The notes: generated by a model not told the origin, from the sequence alone. Positions 11,308 to 23,952 are shown, numbered from the stretch's first letter. The stretch is 64,000 bases of DNA from Asterella californica (GCA_036924285.1 JAYKYS010000001.1:14161501-14225500), one strand, 5' to 3'. Numbers and translations are program-made.

Positions 11308-11381
11308 TGGGGTTGGGTCTCCGTAACATAGTTGTGCCCAAAGTCTTACAGGACTTGTGCCCAAAGTCTTACAAGACTTCA
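11308..11381 (-). mobile_element. Outer end of the Copia-1 LTR (copy 1)
   Basis: Sequence shared with 58404-58477 continues the Copia-1 LTR after the Copia-2 deletion junction. It contains a short direct repeat of TGCCCAAAGTCTTACA. I place the LTR edge at the CA near 11381 by inference: in plus orientation the LTR would run from TG at 7415 to CA here. The other LTR of Copia-1 is not visible to confirm it. Confidence 0.4.
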
Positions 11382-11830
11382 GTAGCTTGTACTACTATAC
11401 ATGTCAACAGGGATTTCGGGAGCTGCCAGTTTCTTGAAAAGACTCTTAAGGGCTTTGGATCGGCGCTCGTATAGCTCTGTACTCCTCAAAAGTTCTTGTC
11501 CTGCCTCCCCCGCTGCAGCTTCACCAGCTCCTTGAAAATTTTGTAAACATCGTAAATGGAATAGGGAACTTTCTCGTCTCCTGAATTTTGGTTAGTGTCG
11601 CCTTTATACTCGAAACCATTCGTACTGTCAGCCGCCACTTCCGGCTGAAAATATCCTGATTCCATAAACTGTTAAAGACGAATCTGGACATTCGCTTTGT
11701 TCGTACTGTTCTCCTTCTCGGTCTGCAGCTGTACCGAGTGTCTTCGGATCCTCTTCGATAGACACTCAGTGGCAAGCTCAGTATTAACTCCTTCGAAACG
11801 TTGCTCAGGTTCGTCAAGGGCAAGGCTCAT
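11379..11830 (-). pseudogene. Small unknown ORF, copy 1 (nonsense and frameshift)
   Basis: This counterpart of the 150-codon frame at 58475-58927 starts at ATG 11830 (MSLALDEPEQRF), 70 bp from the divergent dioxygenase start. It carries Gln53 CAA-to-TAA. A run of G in the sense strand is also one base shorter (five instead of six), giving a frameshift. I recognise no domain. The inferred protein is hydrophilic and Lys/Glu-rich, with YSIYDVYKIFKELVKLQ as a likely helix. It may be a true gene that decayed here, or a chance frame. Confidence 0.4.
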
Positions 11831-11900
11831 ATCATTCTTTCCTCCGCATCTGATTTCCACGAGAGTAGAGTGATATCTGCACTCGTACTACTACAACATC

Positions 11901-13434
11901 ATGGGTTTAGCGGACCCAACAGCGTACCACCGTGATCAAATTCCCGTCATCGACTTCACCGGTGTGGAAAATCCAGCTGAGAGGGCCTCGGTGATCAAGC
12001 AGCTCACCTACGCTCTCGAGACCTTCGGTTTCTTCGAAGCCATCAACAGCTGCGTCCCTGTGGAGCGCCTCGACGATGCGTTCAATGTCAGCAAGGAGTT
12101 CTTTGAGCAACCCCAGGAGAAGAAAAAAGAGGCGTACTTAGACCACAAGGAAAACAAGCCCATGGTGGGAGTTTTCCAGGTCGGCTGGAAGAACCAGAAC
12201 ATATTCTGCGGTATTACATGCCACATGGAAGATTACGTCTTCCGCCATTATCACCAGTCGTCAGACATGCCTCACACCTTCAGGAAAGCTCCTCCAGCCC
12301 TTTCGAATAGCATCAACGATGCCAATGGTGCGCTGACTGCGGCCTTTGAGAATCTGACTTTCTCCACGTTGCCGAACGTTTTCCCATCCACAATACCCAC
12401 GTACAGGTACGCATGCTCGGGCGTTTCACTTGACAATGTGTTACGTCTTTTACACGGTGTCCTAATAAGTTTGCTTGTGCATAACAAGAGTGCAACTTCG
12501 TCTGCTCGAACAGTTTAGGAGCTCTTGTCTAAATGGGGCTTGCATCAGCATCGTGATCAGTACGTTCTCTGCTCGCACGAGGGTTGAAATCTGCAGAGTT
12601 TTCTCATGATAGAGGTCACAGCGACAGTGAGGACTCATTACTTACACTCAGTTTCTGAAACTGCCGGGTGTCTTTTCCCGTTCATAGGGAGAAGCTCACT
12701 TCCCTGCTAGACCCTCTGGACACTTTCATGGACCTACTTCTGGATCTCGTCTCCGAAAGCCTAGGACTTGACCCGAGTTTCATCCGCACGAAATATCATG
12801 ACAACTCGTTGCCCAGACACTTGATCATGCATTGCTATCCCAAGAAGTCCGAACACGAGCTGGACGAGTGTGGCGAGCAAATCGGACTCATTCCCCACAA
12901 GGATACGAGTATTCTCACCATTGTGGGTCAGGGATTCGACGCCTCGGGGCTTCAAATCAATGTGACAGGAGACACATGGATCACTGCTCTCCCCAGCAGG
13001 GGAGGCCTCATCATCAACGGCGGTGACGTTCTTCAGGTACGAAGGCATTATCTCGAAAATGGCCGTGACTTGGTCTTGTTCTTCTGTTCAGTTACTACCG
13101 TAGTCCTGTCGCTTTCTCCCAGCTGTCATCTCGCTTAACTTGCAAAGGTTTTGTTCCTGGTCTCATTCTGGCGGTTTCTCTACAGGCCTGGAGCAATGGC
13201 AGATACAGAAGCATCATCCATCGAGTTATCAACAACCCGAGAAAAGATCGCCATTCGTTTGCTTACTTCTGCGTTCCTTGCGAAGGACCAAACGACGAGA
13301 AAGTGATCGAGCCTATTCCCGCACTGATCACTCCTCAAAATCCCAACCGGTACAAGCCCTTCACGTACTACAAGTACTTCCAAACCAAACTCAACAAGGA
13401 CAGCGTGAACTTGCTGGCAGAGAACGCAGTATAG
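11901..13434 (+). CDS. 2-oxoglutarate/Fe(II)-dependent dioxygenase, copy 1 (3 exons)
   Basis: The exons are 11901-12406, 12688-13036 and 13186-13434, with introns GT-AG (GTACGC...CATAG and GTACGA...CTACAG). They give 367 residues, usual for plant DOXC-class enzymes. The N-terminal DIOX_N domain opens with IPVIDF. The double-stranded beta-helix core has Fe ligands His239, Asp241 (IPHKDT) and His297 (SIIHRV), and the 2-oxoglutarate-binding pair Arg307/Ser309 (RHS). GGDVLQ-AWSNGRYRS spans the second splice site, confirming it. Such enzymes hydroxylate or desaturate small molecules with O2 and 2-oxoglutarate in the cytosol; the substrate cannot be told. The usual INHGV is INSCV. It differs from copy 2 at Asp180 (Gly) and Leu354 (Val). 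I see no TATA box in the 70-bp upstream gap. Confidence 0.93.
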
Positions 13435-16189
13435 CTCGAGCTCACTTTCAGTGTAGTAGTAGCCAGCTTTGAGCTCGGAGCTTTGTGTTATCACAGTGGA
13501 TTCGAACAGGGCAACTTAGACGAGGGAAATTCAGCATAGTCTGTACCATGTCCTTCTGCAGATTACGAATCAGACAGAGCGTCTGTTACGCAGACCAGCT
13601 TACGTTGCTACATGCAAGTTGTCAGAATAAGGCATTATCCGCTTAACCCTCGTTAATTTGTTAATAACTTGGGCTTTCATTATTTATATATAATTCTCTT
13701 GGACATTATCGATTGATGTCAGATTATGCACTAGAGCTTAGACCTCAGGGGAATTCAGAAACGGCTGTCGCCTGAGATAGTCAAAAAAGGTTGTTGGCGG
13801 ATGCCGATACGCTGTGATTCTTAAGAGAGGAACATGCATAAATACTAATTAATCTATTCTGGCGTTCTGGTTCGATTTCGTATATCCTTACATTCAAAGT
13901 TGCATCTTTTCCTGTGCCGACCACGTCTTTTACTTGACAAGTCGCGGGACCATGCTTGGACTATCGGTACAGGTTCCTTTACTTTACACCTCGTCTTTTT
14001 CCTTCGCTTTCCGACCAAATCCTTGTCAGCCGAATGTGGTAGTCTGTATAGATATTCTCTTACGAAACGCGAGACAACCCCAGGAAAGTTTCGGCCTCTT
14101 TTCGCTGTGGGGCTTTCTGGAGTCGATTGTTGCTTCCTTTTCACAGGCTAACCCTTGCCGGCAGGGTGTTCGAACACACCCCGCTTTGGCTGCGGGCGGA
14201 TGGTAACCTTTATAGCTCGACCATGGGGTTTCATAAGTTCTTGCTATGCATTTTCCATCCGTCGATTATCAAACGTTGAGAAGAAAGGGGGATTTTCGTC
14301 CTAGGGTGTAATTTGTTTTGTTAGAAGAGAGGAACAAGTTAACCTCCGGATTTTCCTTTAACCCATAGATAAACCGCAAATGCGTAATTCCATTGCAAGT
14401 TCATGGATGCTTTTTTCCTGAATTAAGCTTGCTTATTATTCACCTCTTCCATCTGAAAGGGAATTTATTAACTCTCCCGTCTGGGAGGGTTAGGTATTAA
14501 ATTAATCCGTCGAATAATGATAAATGAGTTAAGCAAGCTGCTGCACTTGCTGAAACCCACTCCCTCCACTCATGGGTTAAGTCTGCCTCTCTAGTAACGG
14601 TAGGTCTAGTTAATGTATAATAATTATAGAAAGATAAAAAATCATTTAATCAGTTTAAATTATAATTATAATTCCATGTAATATATATATGTATATATAT
14701 ATATTTCTCTTTTCCGTTATCGACAAGGGAACAAAAGTTCCCCGAAATCGATCGAGGATGCCTTTCTTCCCCGATCTAGAGATGTTGTAAATCGGATTAA
14801 ACCCCCACTATGAGTACAAAAGCATGAGAACGAATAATCTTTTCTTTCTCCCAGTGTTATTTGATCTGATGAAACTTGTGTGTTTTGCTCAAAGAAACGT
14901 CGAATTTTCATCTTAAAATTTCTCTCTCCATACACAGTTGTTTGTTTCTAGATGAATTATAATTTGTAAAACTGGTGAACAGTTTTAAGTTGATTCATTA
15001 TTTCACAGGTTCCATGTTGAGATGGTCACGCTGTAACAAAAAATTATTCTCTAAATAACGATTAAATTTCTCATTCTCTAAAAGCAAACCCGCAAAATAA
15101 AATATTCTGGGTCACCCGGAGCACTTGACTCGAGCTTTAAGTAAGTGTAATTTATCTGGTTAGCAGTTTTCCTTCCTACAATCCAACGATTATTCTTCGT
15201 TAGTATTTTTGGAACTTACCGTTTAATGATTTTGGCTTCGTCAACTACCCGACAGGGCGAAAATGCCCCTATCTGGTAACTTGTCCAATGAGAATCTTGG
15301 GCAATTAAGCAACTAATATGGCCCTCTGCGCACTAGCGGTTAGTTGCTTTATTCCCCAAACACGATACTGGCGGGCCCACCGGTGTTCAGGTTGAATTTT
15401 GTACGTGGATATGCGTGCATAAGCAGACGCTCCTCCCACTGAGCACTTCTCCTTCAGGTACCCTCATGAGAACTTCAGGGATGCGAAAATAATATCATAT
15501 TATCTTAAAAATTACGTAACCACCCTCCATAATCATTGAATAATATGCAAATGCGCAGCATACACTCTTTACTAAAGTTATCAATATTCTTCCCCACGGC
15601 CTTATACAGTGAACTCTTTTCTCTTATCAAAAAATGTGTAAGTGTTATAAAAATATATTATAATAAGTTATAAAAATAAATTAATTCATAACTATTATAT
15701 GTTAATTAATCTCAAATTAGCCAAACTATAAGTGGATATAAACTATAAGTGGAGTCTTGATTGATGCGTTGGTGAGAGGATAAATACAGGACATTCATTC
15801 TCAAACTGTGTCGCTTTATGATGACATTAATTTATGTTCTAACCTTTCTCGCGGAATGGTTAGAATATAAATTGCACCTCATGTACACTTAAAAGTGTAC
15901 ATAAGGTGAATATCCTCTCTAACTTATCAATATCCTTCCCCACGGCCTTGTACATCGAACGGTGTTTTATGTTATCGATAAATATATAAACATTATGTAA
16001 ACATATTGTAAACATATTTTTCTATAAGTATTAAGTATTAAATAACTTTAGAGTTTTCAATAAATCCATACAGAATCTATAAGTGTAACGCTGACTCTGG
16101 CACTGCTACGAGTATAAATCAGGAACCGAATCCATAAATTATTCTCATTTCATTTACACATGAATTTATACCGTAATCTTTTTCATCAA
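13435..16189. other. AT-rich intergenic DNA downstream of dioxygenase copy 1
   Basis: I see no convincing gene here. An AT microsatellite lies at about 14676-14703. An inverted repeat is at 15871-15910 (GTACACTT-AA-AAGTGTAC core). A segment of about 100 bp with CTTCCCCACGGCCTT occurs at about 15580 and again at about 15930, an old tandem repeat. A 96-codon basic frame (13854-14144, minus) is open in both duplicates, but half or more of its base differences change residues. Divergence from copy 2 is visibly higher here than in the gene. Confidence 0.6.
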
Positions 16190-16248
16190 AAAGTTATTAC
16201 ATAAATTAATGAAAGCCTCTGGCTTTCACTAATTTATACAATAACTTT
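16190..16248. repeat. 28-bp-arm hairpin at the duplication edge
   Basis: The arms 16190-16217 and 16221-16248 are inverted repeats with three mismatches and a TCT loop (core GTGAAAGCC-TCT-GGCTTTCAC in copy 2). In copy 2 the homology ends inside the right arm at 63325. The stem is therefore complete only here. It could be the remnant of a foldback element or simply a structure that stalls replication. Confidence 0.75.
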
Positions 16249-19200
16249 ACTCTGGCTTTCTAGATGTACATGGGGTGAATACCCATCTATAATCTTTTCT
16301 ATGGCGGACATTTAACCGGTCGGATGATGGACTTCTTTTCCGGTTTGTGCGCCTCCTGTTACAAATAAGTACTTAGGACTCATTCGCACCTGGTAATTAT
16401 TGATTTAATCTTACAAGTTCTTTAATTTAATTCACCTTTCACTTCTCATAAGAGTATAGGTTTAATTTCTTTAATTATAGATTTACAAAGAAGACTTTCA
16501 CACCAACTTGGTTTTCAAAATAATTATATACACAAAAAATGAACCGAATCATTTCTGTATGTAAAAATATATATTTCACATCCATGCACGTTACCTGTAA
16601 TACTCTTCTGTGAGGAGAAAACCTGAAAATGGCATCTTATCGAGACTCTCTAAAGTTACGTTGTTTCTTGCATTTCATAGTGCACTCCCTCTGTTATTAC
16701 CGAACCTAGAAAGAGCACGGAGCCCAAAGAGAGTTTCAAAGAACGCCGGATCTACAATACCGTTACAGTACTGTTACCAAATTTGCTATACTCTGGTAGC
16801 GAAAATCAAGTATTATGTTCTTTTTATTCGTGGATTGTTTATGAGGTGTCTTATAATAATTGTGATAATTTATTCGTTTGGCATTCGTATATTGGTATAA
16901 TTTGTTATTGTACTCTTGTTTAAATAAATTGATGTTTTTGATTATCAACATAAAAAAATTCAGATTATTCATTATTGTTCGAAGATAAATATTTCTTCTG
17001 GCATTTCACGATAACTCTACTTAATAATAATTTTTATTTAGTAAGTATTTAATACAGTTTGCTAATATTATCTCAAATGTAGTTCCAAGTTTGTAATTCT
17101 TGTAATTCTCAAACAGTAATTCATTAAGTAGCGAATTTGAATAACAATACAGTAGAGGACCTGTACAAAAAGTGATGTCAACGTGCTACGTATAATAGCC
17201 TACTGTACCTCGAGGTCAGATTCGGCACTTGTTTTTCGTATGTATATATCCTTTTCACAAAATGAGATATTTCGCAGAAGATTGAAGAAAAGACTTTTTC
17301 TCATAACACTCACTAGTTAGATTTATTTTTTTCTCTGTTTTTTTTCTCCATACTACTCTTTTTAAGTTTTAACCTCTACGTATGCATAGTAAAACAAGAT
17401 GTTATGCATGTAATGACGTTGCGATTATAGGATTATTTCGCTCCTCTCTTATTTCAAACTTGAGGAACGTAATATATGTGCCACCTGCTCTTGTTTACCT
17501 TGACAATTTGGAGCGGTTTGTTAAAGACTTGCTTATGGCCTATTTAAGACAAATAGTTTTTCTTTGTCCAGATGATGAGTGATCACTGAGCAGGTTTCTT
17601 GACCTCGTAGACATGGTGGAGTAAGTCTTCTAGTTTATAGTATCTTTGTCTTTTTGGCTTTTTGGGTAGTTGAGCTTTAGTCGTGTCATCTTTGGATCAT
17701 ACATCTGTTTCACTACTATGAGAGTTTATTAATCTGCATATAGAGATGTGTCTTCCTTCATACAAGTAACGTTACGTCGGTGTAACAATAATTTACTAAC
17801 TCCTACTCAGTCTCTCCTACTTTCTTTTGAGGTCCTTGTTAGAGATGTGATGTCTTCACTCCAGAAGATTTTAGTCATAGTTTTTGTTACATCTTGTTCT
17901 CGCTCGTCTCCAATCTGAAAAATTTTAGATCATAAATATTATAGGTTGTCTTCGATCTTATGCATGTACGAGTGCATGGCTTAATACCAAGTGTCTTCGA
18001 ATTCTCCTCAATTACGTATCACATCTCATCTTACATTATAGAGATGTGTCTCTGATTGCATCCGATTCAATCTTTGATCGAAAGTATCTGAAAGTGTAAC
18101 TGTGATCATGCTATCTCTTGTTAAATTAGGACATCTCTTTTGACGTATACATAGAGGAAAATCATTGTTAAGTGTAACATTATTTGAGACATTGTACTTT
18201 GTTCATGTGAGAGACGGATCTTCGTATAGAAAAGAAAGTTAATAGAGCTTTCATTTCCTCCTTCATGGACGGTGAGAAGATATATGTTTCAGCTATAAAT
18301 GAGTTGCATATATGACAGATATAATTCTTGCGGATCCATGGGTTGACTCTTATTTTCATCTAGCGGCACTTGCTTTGAGACACGTATTGATGGAAGATCC
18401 ATGACTACCCATACAAGGATGCTTTTGTGAGTTTTTCTTTTTTGCGATTGAGACTTTTGGATGACTTCATTTTTAACAGGTATGCATATCTAGAAGACAT
18501 ATTAAAAAAAATATTTTGTGATTACGATGGTTTGTCTGTTATGTATTACTGTTATACCATATCAGTTGAGATTTTTGGATGACTTCATCTTTAACAAAAG
18601 ATCTATTAAAAAACTATTTTGTGATTAGGATGGTATGTCTCTTATACTGTTATACCATATCAGTATTATGTTATCAATATTATTCTGCAAAAGATGTTAG
18701 CAGAACTTGGTAGTTGAAGCGATTTCTTCATCGGTCAGGAAGTGTGGTGTATCTGCGGTTCATCTCACAGAGCCCTCCTTACTTGAGAGCAGGTTGCAGA
18801 GCTTGCTAGACACAACTAGTGTTGCGAGCGTTTCTTCTCTCCCTCACTGGTTTAGTGGTCACATTGTATACCACGACGAGGGCTTTTTCCACTTGTCTAT
18901 TATGTATATGCTTCTTTCATTCAAACCTCACAAGACAACCCGAGCCATTGACCGAGGTCAACCGTTGAACTCCAGGTCAGAGGTCTAGATCATCTAGGAG
19001 TACGTAAGAAGACTGAATCTAGAAAGTGGTTGCAGTGAAGCGTCAATTGCAGCATAGAGCTCTTGCAAGGAGCTCGAGGTTGTCATGATCTTGTTCATGA
19101 TTGTAAGTACTCAGCTGGGAACATCGATGGCATATATGAGGACACAAGCTGTTGAGGTTCGAGTTAGATCGTGTATATATTAATCTCTAAACTCACAGTC

Positions 19201-19752
19201 GAATTCGGCAGGTGAATTTACAACTGATTGTCTGTGATTAGCTGCAATCAAGCTAACTATTCAAAGGACATGTCTAGACTTGACCGTGACACTCAAGCTC
19301 AAGAGTGGATGCGGGTGATGATTGCTTCAGTGCTTAGGCTAAGTACGGATGACAGGGTGCCGAGTTTTCTTCAACTCTTTCAGTAGTAGGTCCTTCAAGA
19401 ATTAGAAGTCAGTTGCAGAATCAAGTTTACAAGTGCTCAATTTCACATGATTTTCTTCAGGTCTCGACATGTGATTTTGAACAATGAAAGACTGTCACAA
19501 CATCCTAAATCAGATATTTCTCTGAGCCATCCAATTTTCATTATGGACACTTTTAGTTTCTGAAACGGCTATGGAACGCCTAGTACCTTAAGAAGATAAA
19601 GATGCATTTAAGATCTCATTCATTCAATACAAGAAAATACAGAAATCAAACACAAGCAAGGTGCTAGATTCTCTATAGTAATCACATCAAATCAAAACAT
19701 CAGTAGTATCCTAAGCCTAAGCTTGCCTTCAATATCCTTTAGTTTGTGGTGT
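16249..19752. other. AT-rich intergenic stretch without recognisable genes
   Basis: No frame longer than about 96 codons and no known domain appear. A direct repeat of about 110 bp lies at 18448-18563 and 18566-18665; both copies contain TTTTGGATGACTTCAT and TTATACCATATCAGT. The frame at 18707-18988 (93 codons) has no homology I recognise and is not called. The last 130 bp before 19753 hold nothing identifiable. Confidence 0.5.
18448..18665. repeat. Two-unit diverged direct repeat
   Basis: Two units of about 115 and 100 bp are adjacent. Both start near GAGA-TTTTGGATGACTTCAT, pass ATTTTGTGATTA, and end TGTTATACCATATCAGT. The second unit lacks about 15 bp. The origin is unknown. Confidence 0.6.
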
Positions 19753-22700
19753 TGTTGAAAGTTTAACCTTCCCCATGTTAATACTTGTGCAAGCTCTAGT
19801 TAGTTAAGTTGCACCTACTGTAGTTAGGTCTAGACTGAGTCGAGGGTATAGTTTATGTACCCTCTTTCTATATATACAGGAGGGACTGATGACCCTCCAT
19901 TGCTTCTCTTGATGAATATTCTCTCTCTTACTTTGTAAGTCCCTTTAGGTGTGATAGCTCATATCTTGGAGACTGTCCTAATTTTAACATGGTATCAGAG
20001 AGTGAAGAGGCATGAGAGAAAGCTCTTGGTAGCAAAAGTGCAAGAGAGTGTAAGCAGGTGAAGGGAGGTGCTGTATTTTTCACTGTATTTTGCTTATCTT
20101 GGAGGAGTCGAGATCTTCGAAGTAGTTATTAAAGAGAAAATGGTTTTTTGGCATTTCAGCATGGGGCACCATGGGTGTCTTGTTCAGCCGCCCTGAATTA
20201 AGTAACCCTGCAATTTTTAGCTCATTTGGAGCAAGTTGTTTTTAGGTCAATGGAGCTTTGACCACGTATTTGAAGATCTTCCACTCACTTTTAGCCCAAA
20301 TCCTCAAAATTTTTCTTGTATCAAAAGGCTGGACTTTTAAGAAAGAACTTTCTAGAGACTTTTTCAGAGTCATTTGGAGCAAGTTGAGTTTTATACGTAT
20401 TGTCTAAGAAACTTTGACTGCATATCTGGAGAGCGTAACAACATTTTTGGTTTTCATGATTTATATGGTGCAGACCTATTGAGAGTTTGAGTTTTATGTG
20501 GGTCTACGTTTTCTGCAAGAATCTTCCTGTCAAGTTTCAGTGGATTCTGAGACACTTTGCTCTCATCTTATACTAGCATCTTTTGCTATGGTTGGTAAGG
20601 TCAAAGTCTTGCTTGCCAACACCGAGGAGCCTTTGGACAATCATAACTGTTTGATATGGAAGTATTGAATGTCTGCATTCCTCAAAGGTCAAGGGTTGTT
20701 TGGGCTTGTAACATGTAATTTTTACCAAACCGTCCGGACCAGATACTGATAAGACTGTAGAGATGTGGAATCAATGTGCACACCAGACGGTGTACATTCT
20801 ATTTTTGTATATTTCACCAATGACGTTTGGTTACATTCAAGCCGTGCACACACCCAAGGAGGTGTGAGATGCATTAGCGAATGTGCTTCAGATGTCTACG
20901 AAGACACGTAAGCTCTAACTCAAGCAGCAGCTGTTGGAGGTGAAGAAAGGATCAGTAAGCATTACTGATTATGTCTACCAAATAAAAGGTCTGGTTGATC
21001 AACTTAGCAGCATTGGAGTGAAGGTAGAGGATGATGACCTCATCTTTCATACCATTCAAGGTCTTGGTAAGAAGTACAAGCTGTATGAGACCTCCATTGC
21101 TGTGCGTGATACTTTTCCCAAGTTTAATGAGTTGATACTTATGTTGGTATCTGAAAAGATGCATCTTGTCGGCAGTAGATCCACTTCTGTCAGCGAACAA
21201 GCACTCTCTATTGATGATTGAGGAAGAGGCGGAGGTAGAGGTCATGAAAGAAATAATCGAGGTGGAGGTAACTTCGGTGGTAGGGGTCAACAACAGCTGC
21301 AACAACAACCTCAAGGTGGAGAGGATCATTTCTGCCATAACTGTAAGAAGAACGGTCATCTTATCAAGACTTGTTTCAAGAATCAAGCTGATACCAGAAG
21401 TGGGAAACTCTCACAATAGAACTTTGCTACTATGGAGCAGATGACATATCAGAGTCTTCTTACCATGGCCCATGAGGTGAATGCATCTACACCAGCAAAT
21501 GATTGATATATCGACACATGAGCATCCAACCATATGACGACTCATGAAGATTGGTCCAGTCATAAAGGACATGTCAAGACTCAAGCTTATGTATACACAG
21601 GTGATGATACGCAACACAAGATCACTCATCTTGGTACTATATCTCTTTTTGTTGCATCTTCGAGAATTCAAGCTTTAAGAGATGTGTTCTATATTCCTAT
21701 CATCACTAGAAACATGGTTTATGTTGATCAAATGATAGAACAAGGATATCAAGTTTGATTCAACAAGGATGGTTGCACAGTTGAGTCCTTACCTGATCTA
21801 TGTGTAGTAGCAAAAGATACTCGAATTGGCAGACTGTTTAAGCTTGATGCTTTGCTGCACAAGTCCCAAAATGCTATGTTTGCACACTCATCACAAGTTT
21901 TGGATATGAACATGTGACACAAATGTGTTGGTCACATGAATTAGACTGAAAGTCTTATCTACATTAGAGTTTGTCGCTGGATTTTCAAAGTTCTCAGCAG
22001 CTATTCCATCTGAGATATGTGAAGCTTGTAAGTTTGGCAAGTCAGCTAGGCAACCTTTTGGCCATAAGGGCACTAGAGCCTCCAAGGTATTGGAGGTGAT
22101 TCATTCTGATGTTTGGACTACAAGTCAATCAAGCCTCAATGGTTCCAAGTACTTTGTATCATTCATTGATGATTTCTTGAGATTCACTTGGGTCTACTTC
22201 TTGAAGGCTGAATCTGACGTACTGTCAGTATTTGAGACCTTCAAGACCTTGGTTGAAAAGCAATATAATCAGTGTATCCTTCGCCTATGTTCGGATGGAG
22301 GAGATAAGTCCGTCTCCAACTTTGATGCATTTCTACAACAACAAGGCATCAAGCGTGAAGTTACATGTGGTTACATCTCTCAACAGAATGGAGTCGCTGA
22401 GAGGAAGAACCGTCACATTGCAGAATCAGCAAGGGCAATGTTGAACGAGATGTCCATGCCCATGTGTTATTAGGCCGAAGTTGATGAAGTTGTTGTGTAT
22501 CTGATGAATCGTGCATCAACGGCTGTTGTACATCCGAGAACACTTTTTGAAGTTTTGGTAGCTTAAGGTCTTTGGTTGTATTTGCTTCGTCCATGTTCTT
22601 GAAGAAAAATGTATGAAGTTGGATCCCAAGACTGTGAAGTGTATTTTTCTTGGCTATGCTTCTGAGAAGACAAGATACCGATGTTATCGTCCCACTTCCC

Positions 22701-23047
22701 AAAAGCTCTATATTAGCCGATATGTGGTTTTTGATGAGCAGAAATCTTGGTTTCAGCCTACATCAGTTCTGTACTTGCCATTCCACCTGCTGCTTCTCTT
22801 GTCCAACCTCCTTAGGTTCACATACTACCCATTTCTTCATCCACTTCGAGGGTAGTGTTGTTGTTCATCCTCCATCTTTGGGAGCACCATGGTCTGGTCG
22901 ACTTATGTCAAGTTTTCAGCCTGTTCATACTACTACTCTTCCTGTTCTACCATCTAATTCAGCTGGTTCTCAGCGGACGTTACAGCATATGATAAACTCT
23001 GAGCGCAATATACAGAAGCTACCTTCTCTTTACAAAACACTCTGCTC
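19753..23047 (+). mobile_element. Copia-4, decayed 5' half of a copia element
   Basis: The LTR is about 19753-19989, ending TTTTAACA, with a TATA box near 19868 (CTATATATACAG). It is followed directly by the initiator tRNA-Met primer site TGGTATCAGAG at 19990. Gag starts near 20588 and is related to Copia-1 (KKGSVSITDYVYQIKGLV at 20934-21000, SIAVRDTFPKF). The integrase region is at 22090-22550 (HSDVWTTSQSSLNGSKYF, QQNGVAERKNRHIAE). Frames are broken by many stops. RT, RNase H and the 3' LTR are missing; the element fades before 23047. Confidence 0.8.
20588..22560 (+). pseudogene. Copia-4 gag-protease-integrase remnant
   Basis: The gag core, a CCHC knuckle (CHNCKKNGHLIKTCFK near 21330-21380) and a protease region are recognisable; the protease Asp-Ser-Gly is degenerate (YIDT, stop, ASNHMTT). 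The integrase core has its catalytic-site regions (HSDVWT, LCSDGGD, NGVAERKN). At least five in-frame stops and a frame change make it non-functional. It reads opposite to the other copia elements in the window. Confidence 0.8.
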
Positions 23048-23952
23048 TGTAACGACCTATGTTACACATAGGAAGTTTATCTAGTAGTAAGATATTTAGT
23101 TATGACTAAGTGTTGAGAAGGTTTATTTGCTGCCCAAGTACTTTAAGGAGGTATCAAGTTAGTCATGACTAGCTAAAGTTAGTTATAGTTAAACTTAGCT
23201 GTACTTTTGACAGAATTCAGATATTTCCTAAAGAGTGAGCACTACTATCTTGTCATCTTGTCTAAAAGGTAGAAAAGAGGTGGAAAGTATCCCTTATCTC
23301 CTTTTTGACTTGATATTAGTGGTGGGATTAAAGTGGGACTTTGTGGGCATTAAAAACAAGAAGAGATTCCACATGTTTCTTTTTTAGTGGGTCCTAGTGT
23401 AGGGGGGTGGAAATTTGAGATTCTTTGATAGTATTCCAAAATCTTTCTAGAAGTTGTTGACTTTGAAGGAATAAGCCCATGTGAAAAGGTAAGAAGCCCA
23501 TGTGATTAATGCTTTTACCTTAAGTAATATCTTAGTAAAACCCGGTAAAAGTAGTTACGGTTGAGTTACCGGAGGGTACCAAAGTAAAAATCTAGAATAT
23601 ATAAATAGAGGAGTAGAGAAGAGCTCCTCATCCTTGTTTTCACATCCTCGTAATGACAACTTGAGTAATATAGAGAGTGTGGGATATTTTTAGCATGTGA
23701 GAACTTGAGAGACGTCGTTAGAATGGAGGATTTTAGTTGATGAGTTTATGGAGATTTTTAGTTGATAAGTTTGTGGGTGTATGAATGAGTGAACTTAGCA
23801 TTTTTCCCTTCAAGTTCATGGTGTGCTTCCATCAAAGCCATCAGAGGTGACCCCTGAGTGAGAGACAGGTCCGACATTTGCAGATTCACCGATGACGATC
23901 GTGGAGGTTGAGAGATCGGGGGGTAGTTGATCGATAGGATCGTGGAGGGTTT
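23048..23952 (+). mobile_element. LTR of a second gypsy-type element
   Basis: It starts TGTAACGACC, a common plant gypsy LTR start, and ends GGGTTTACA. A TATA box lies near 23596 (ATATATAAATAGAGG). Immediately downstream, 23955-23975 (TTTTTGGTTCCTTTGTCGGG) resembles the TGGCGCCGTTGCCGGGG-type primer site of Athila/Tat elements. No 3' LTR is visible. Confidence 0.6.

Larger units (their letters stand above)
2415..16232 (+). repeat. Segmental duplication, copy 1
   Basis: This block matches 42543-63325 in the same orientation and order: X remnant, gypsy LTR, Copia-1 gag and leader, Copia-2, small ORF, dioxygenase, AT-rich tail. The left edge is within insert X (at ATCATCTATTG); the right edge is in the stem of the hairpin at 16190-16248. 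Copy 1 lacks Copia-3 and insert E. It also has a deletion of about 290 bp that removes most of the right LTR of Copia-2. Confidence 0.93.

Noticed and set aside
13854..14144. 96-codon basic ORF, open in both duplicates
   Set aside because: About eight base differences give four residue changes, so there is no sign of protein selection. No domain, and the frame lies in a decaying AT-rich flank.
16610..19000. Short plus-strand ORFs at 16610-16900, 17382-17582 and 18707-18988
   Set aside because: All are under 100 codons in AT-rich DNA, with no homology, no splice pattern and no second copy for comparison.
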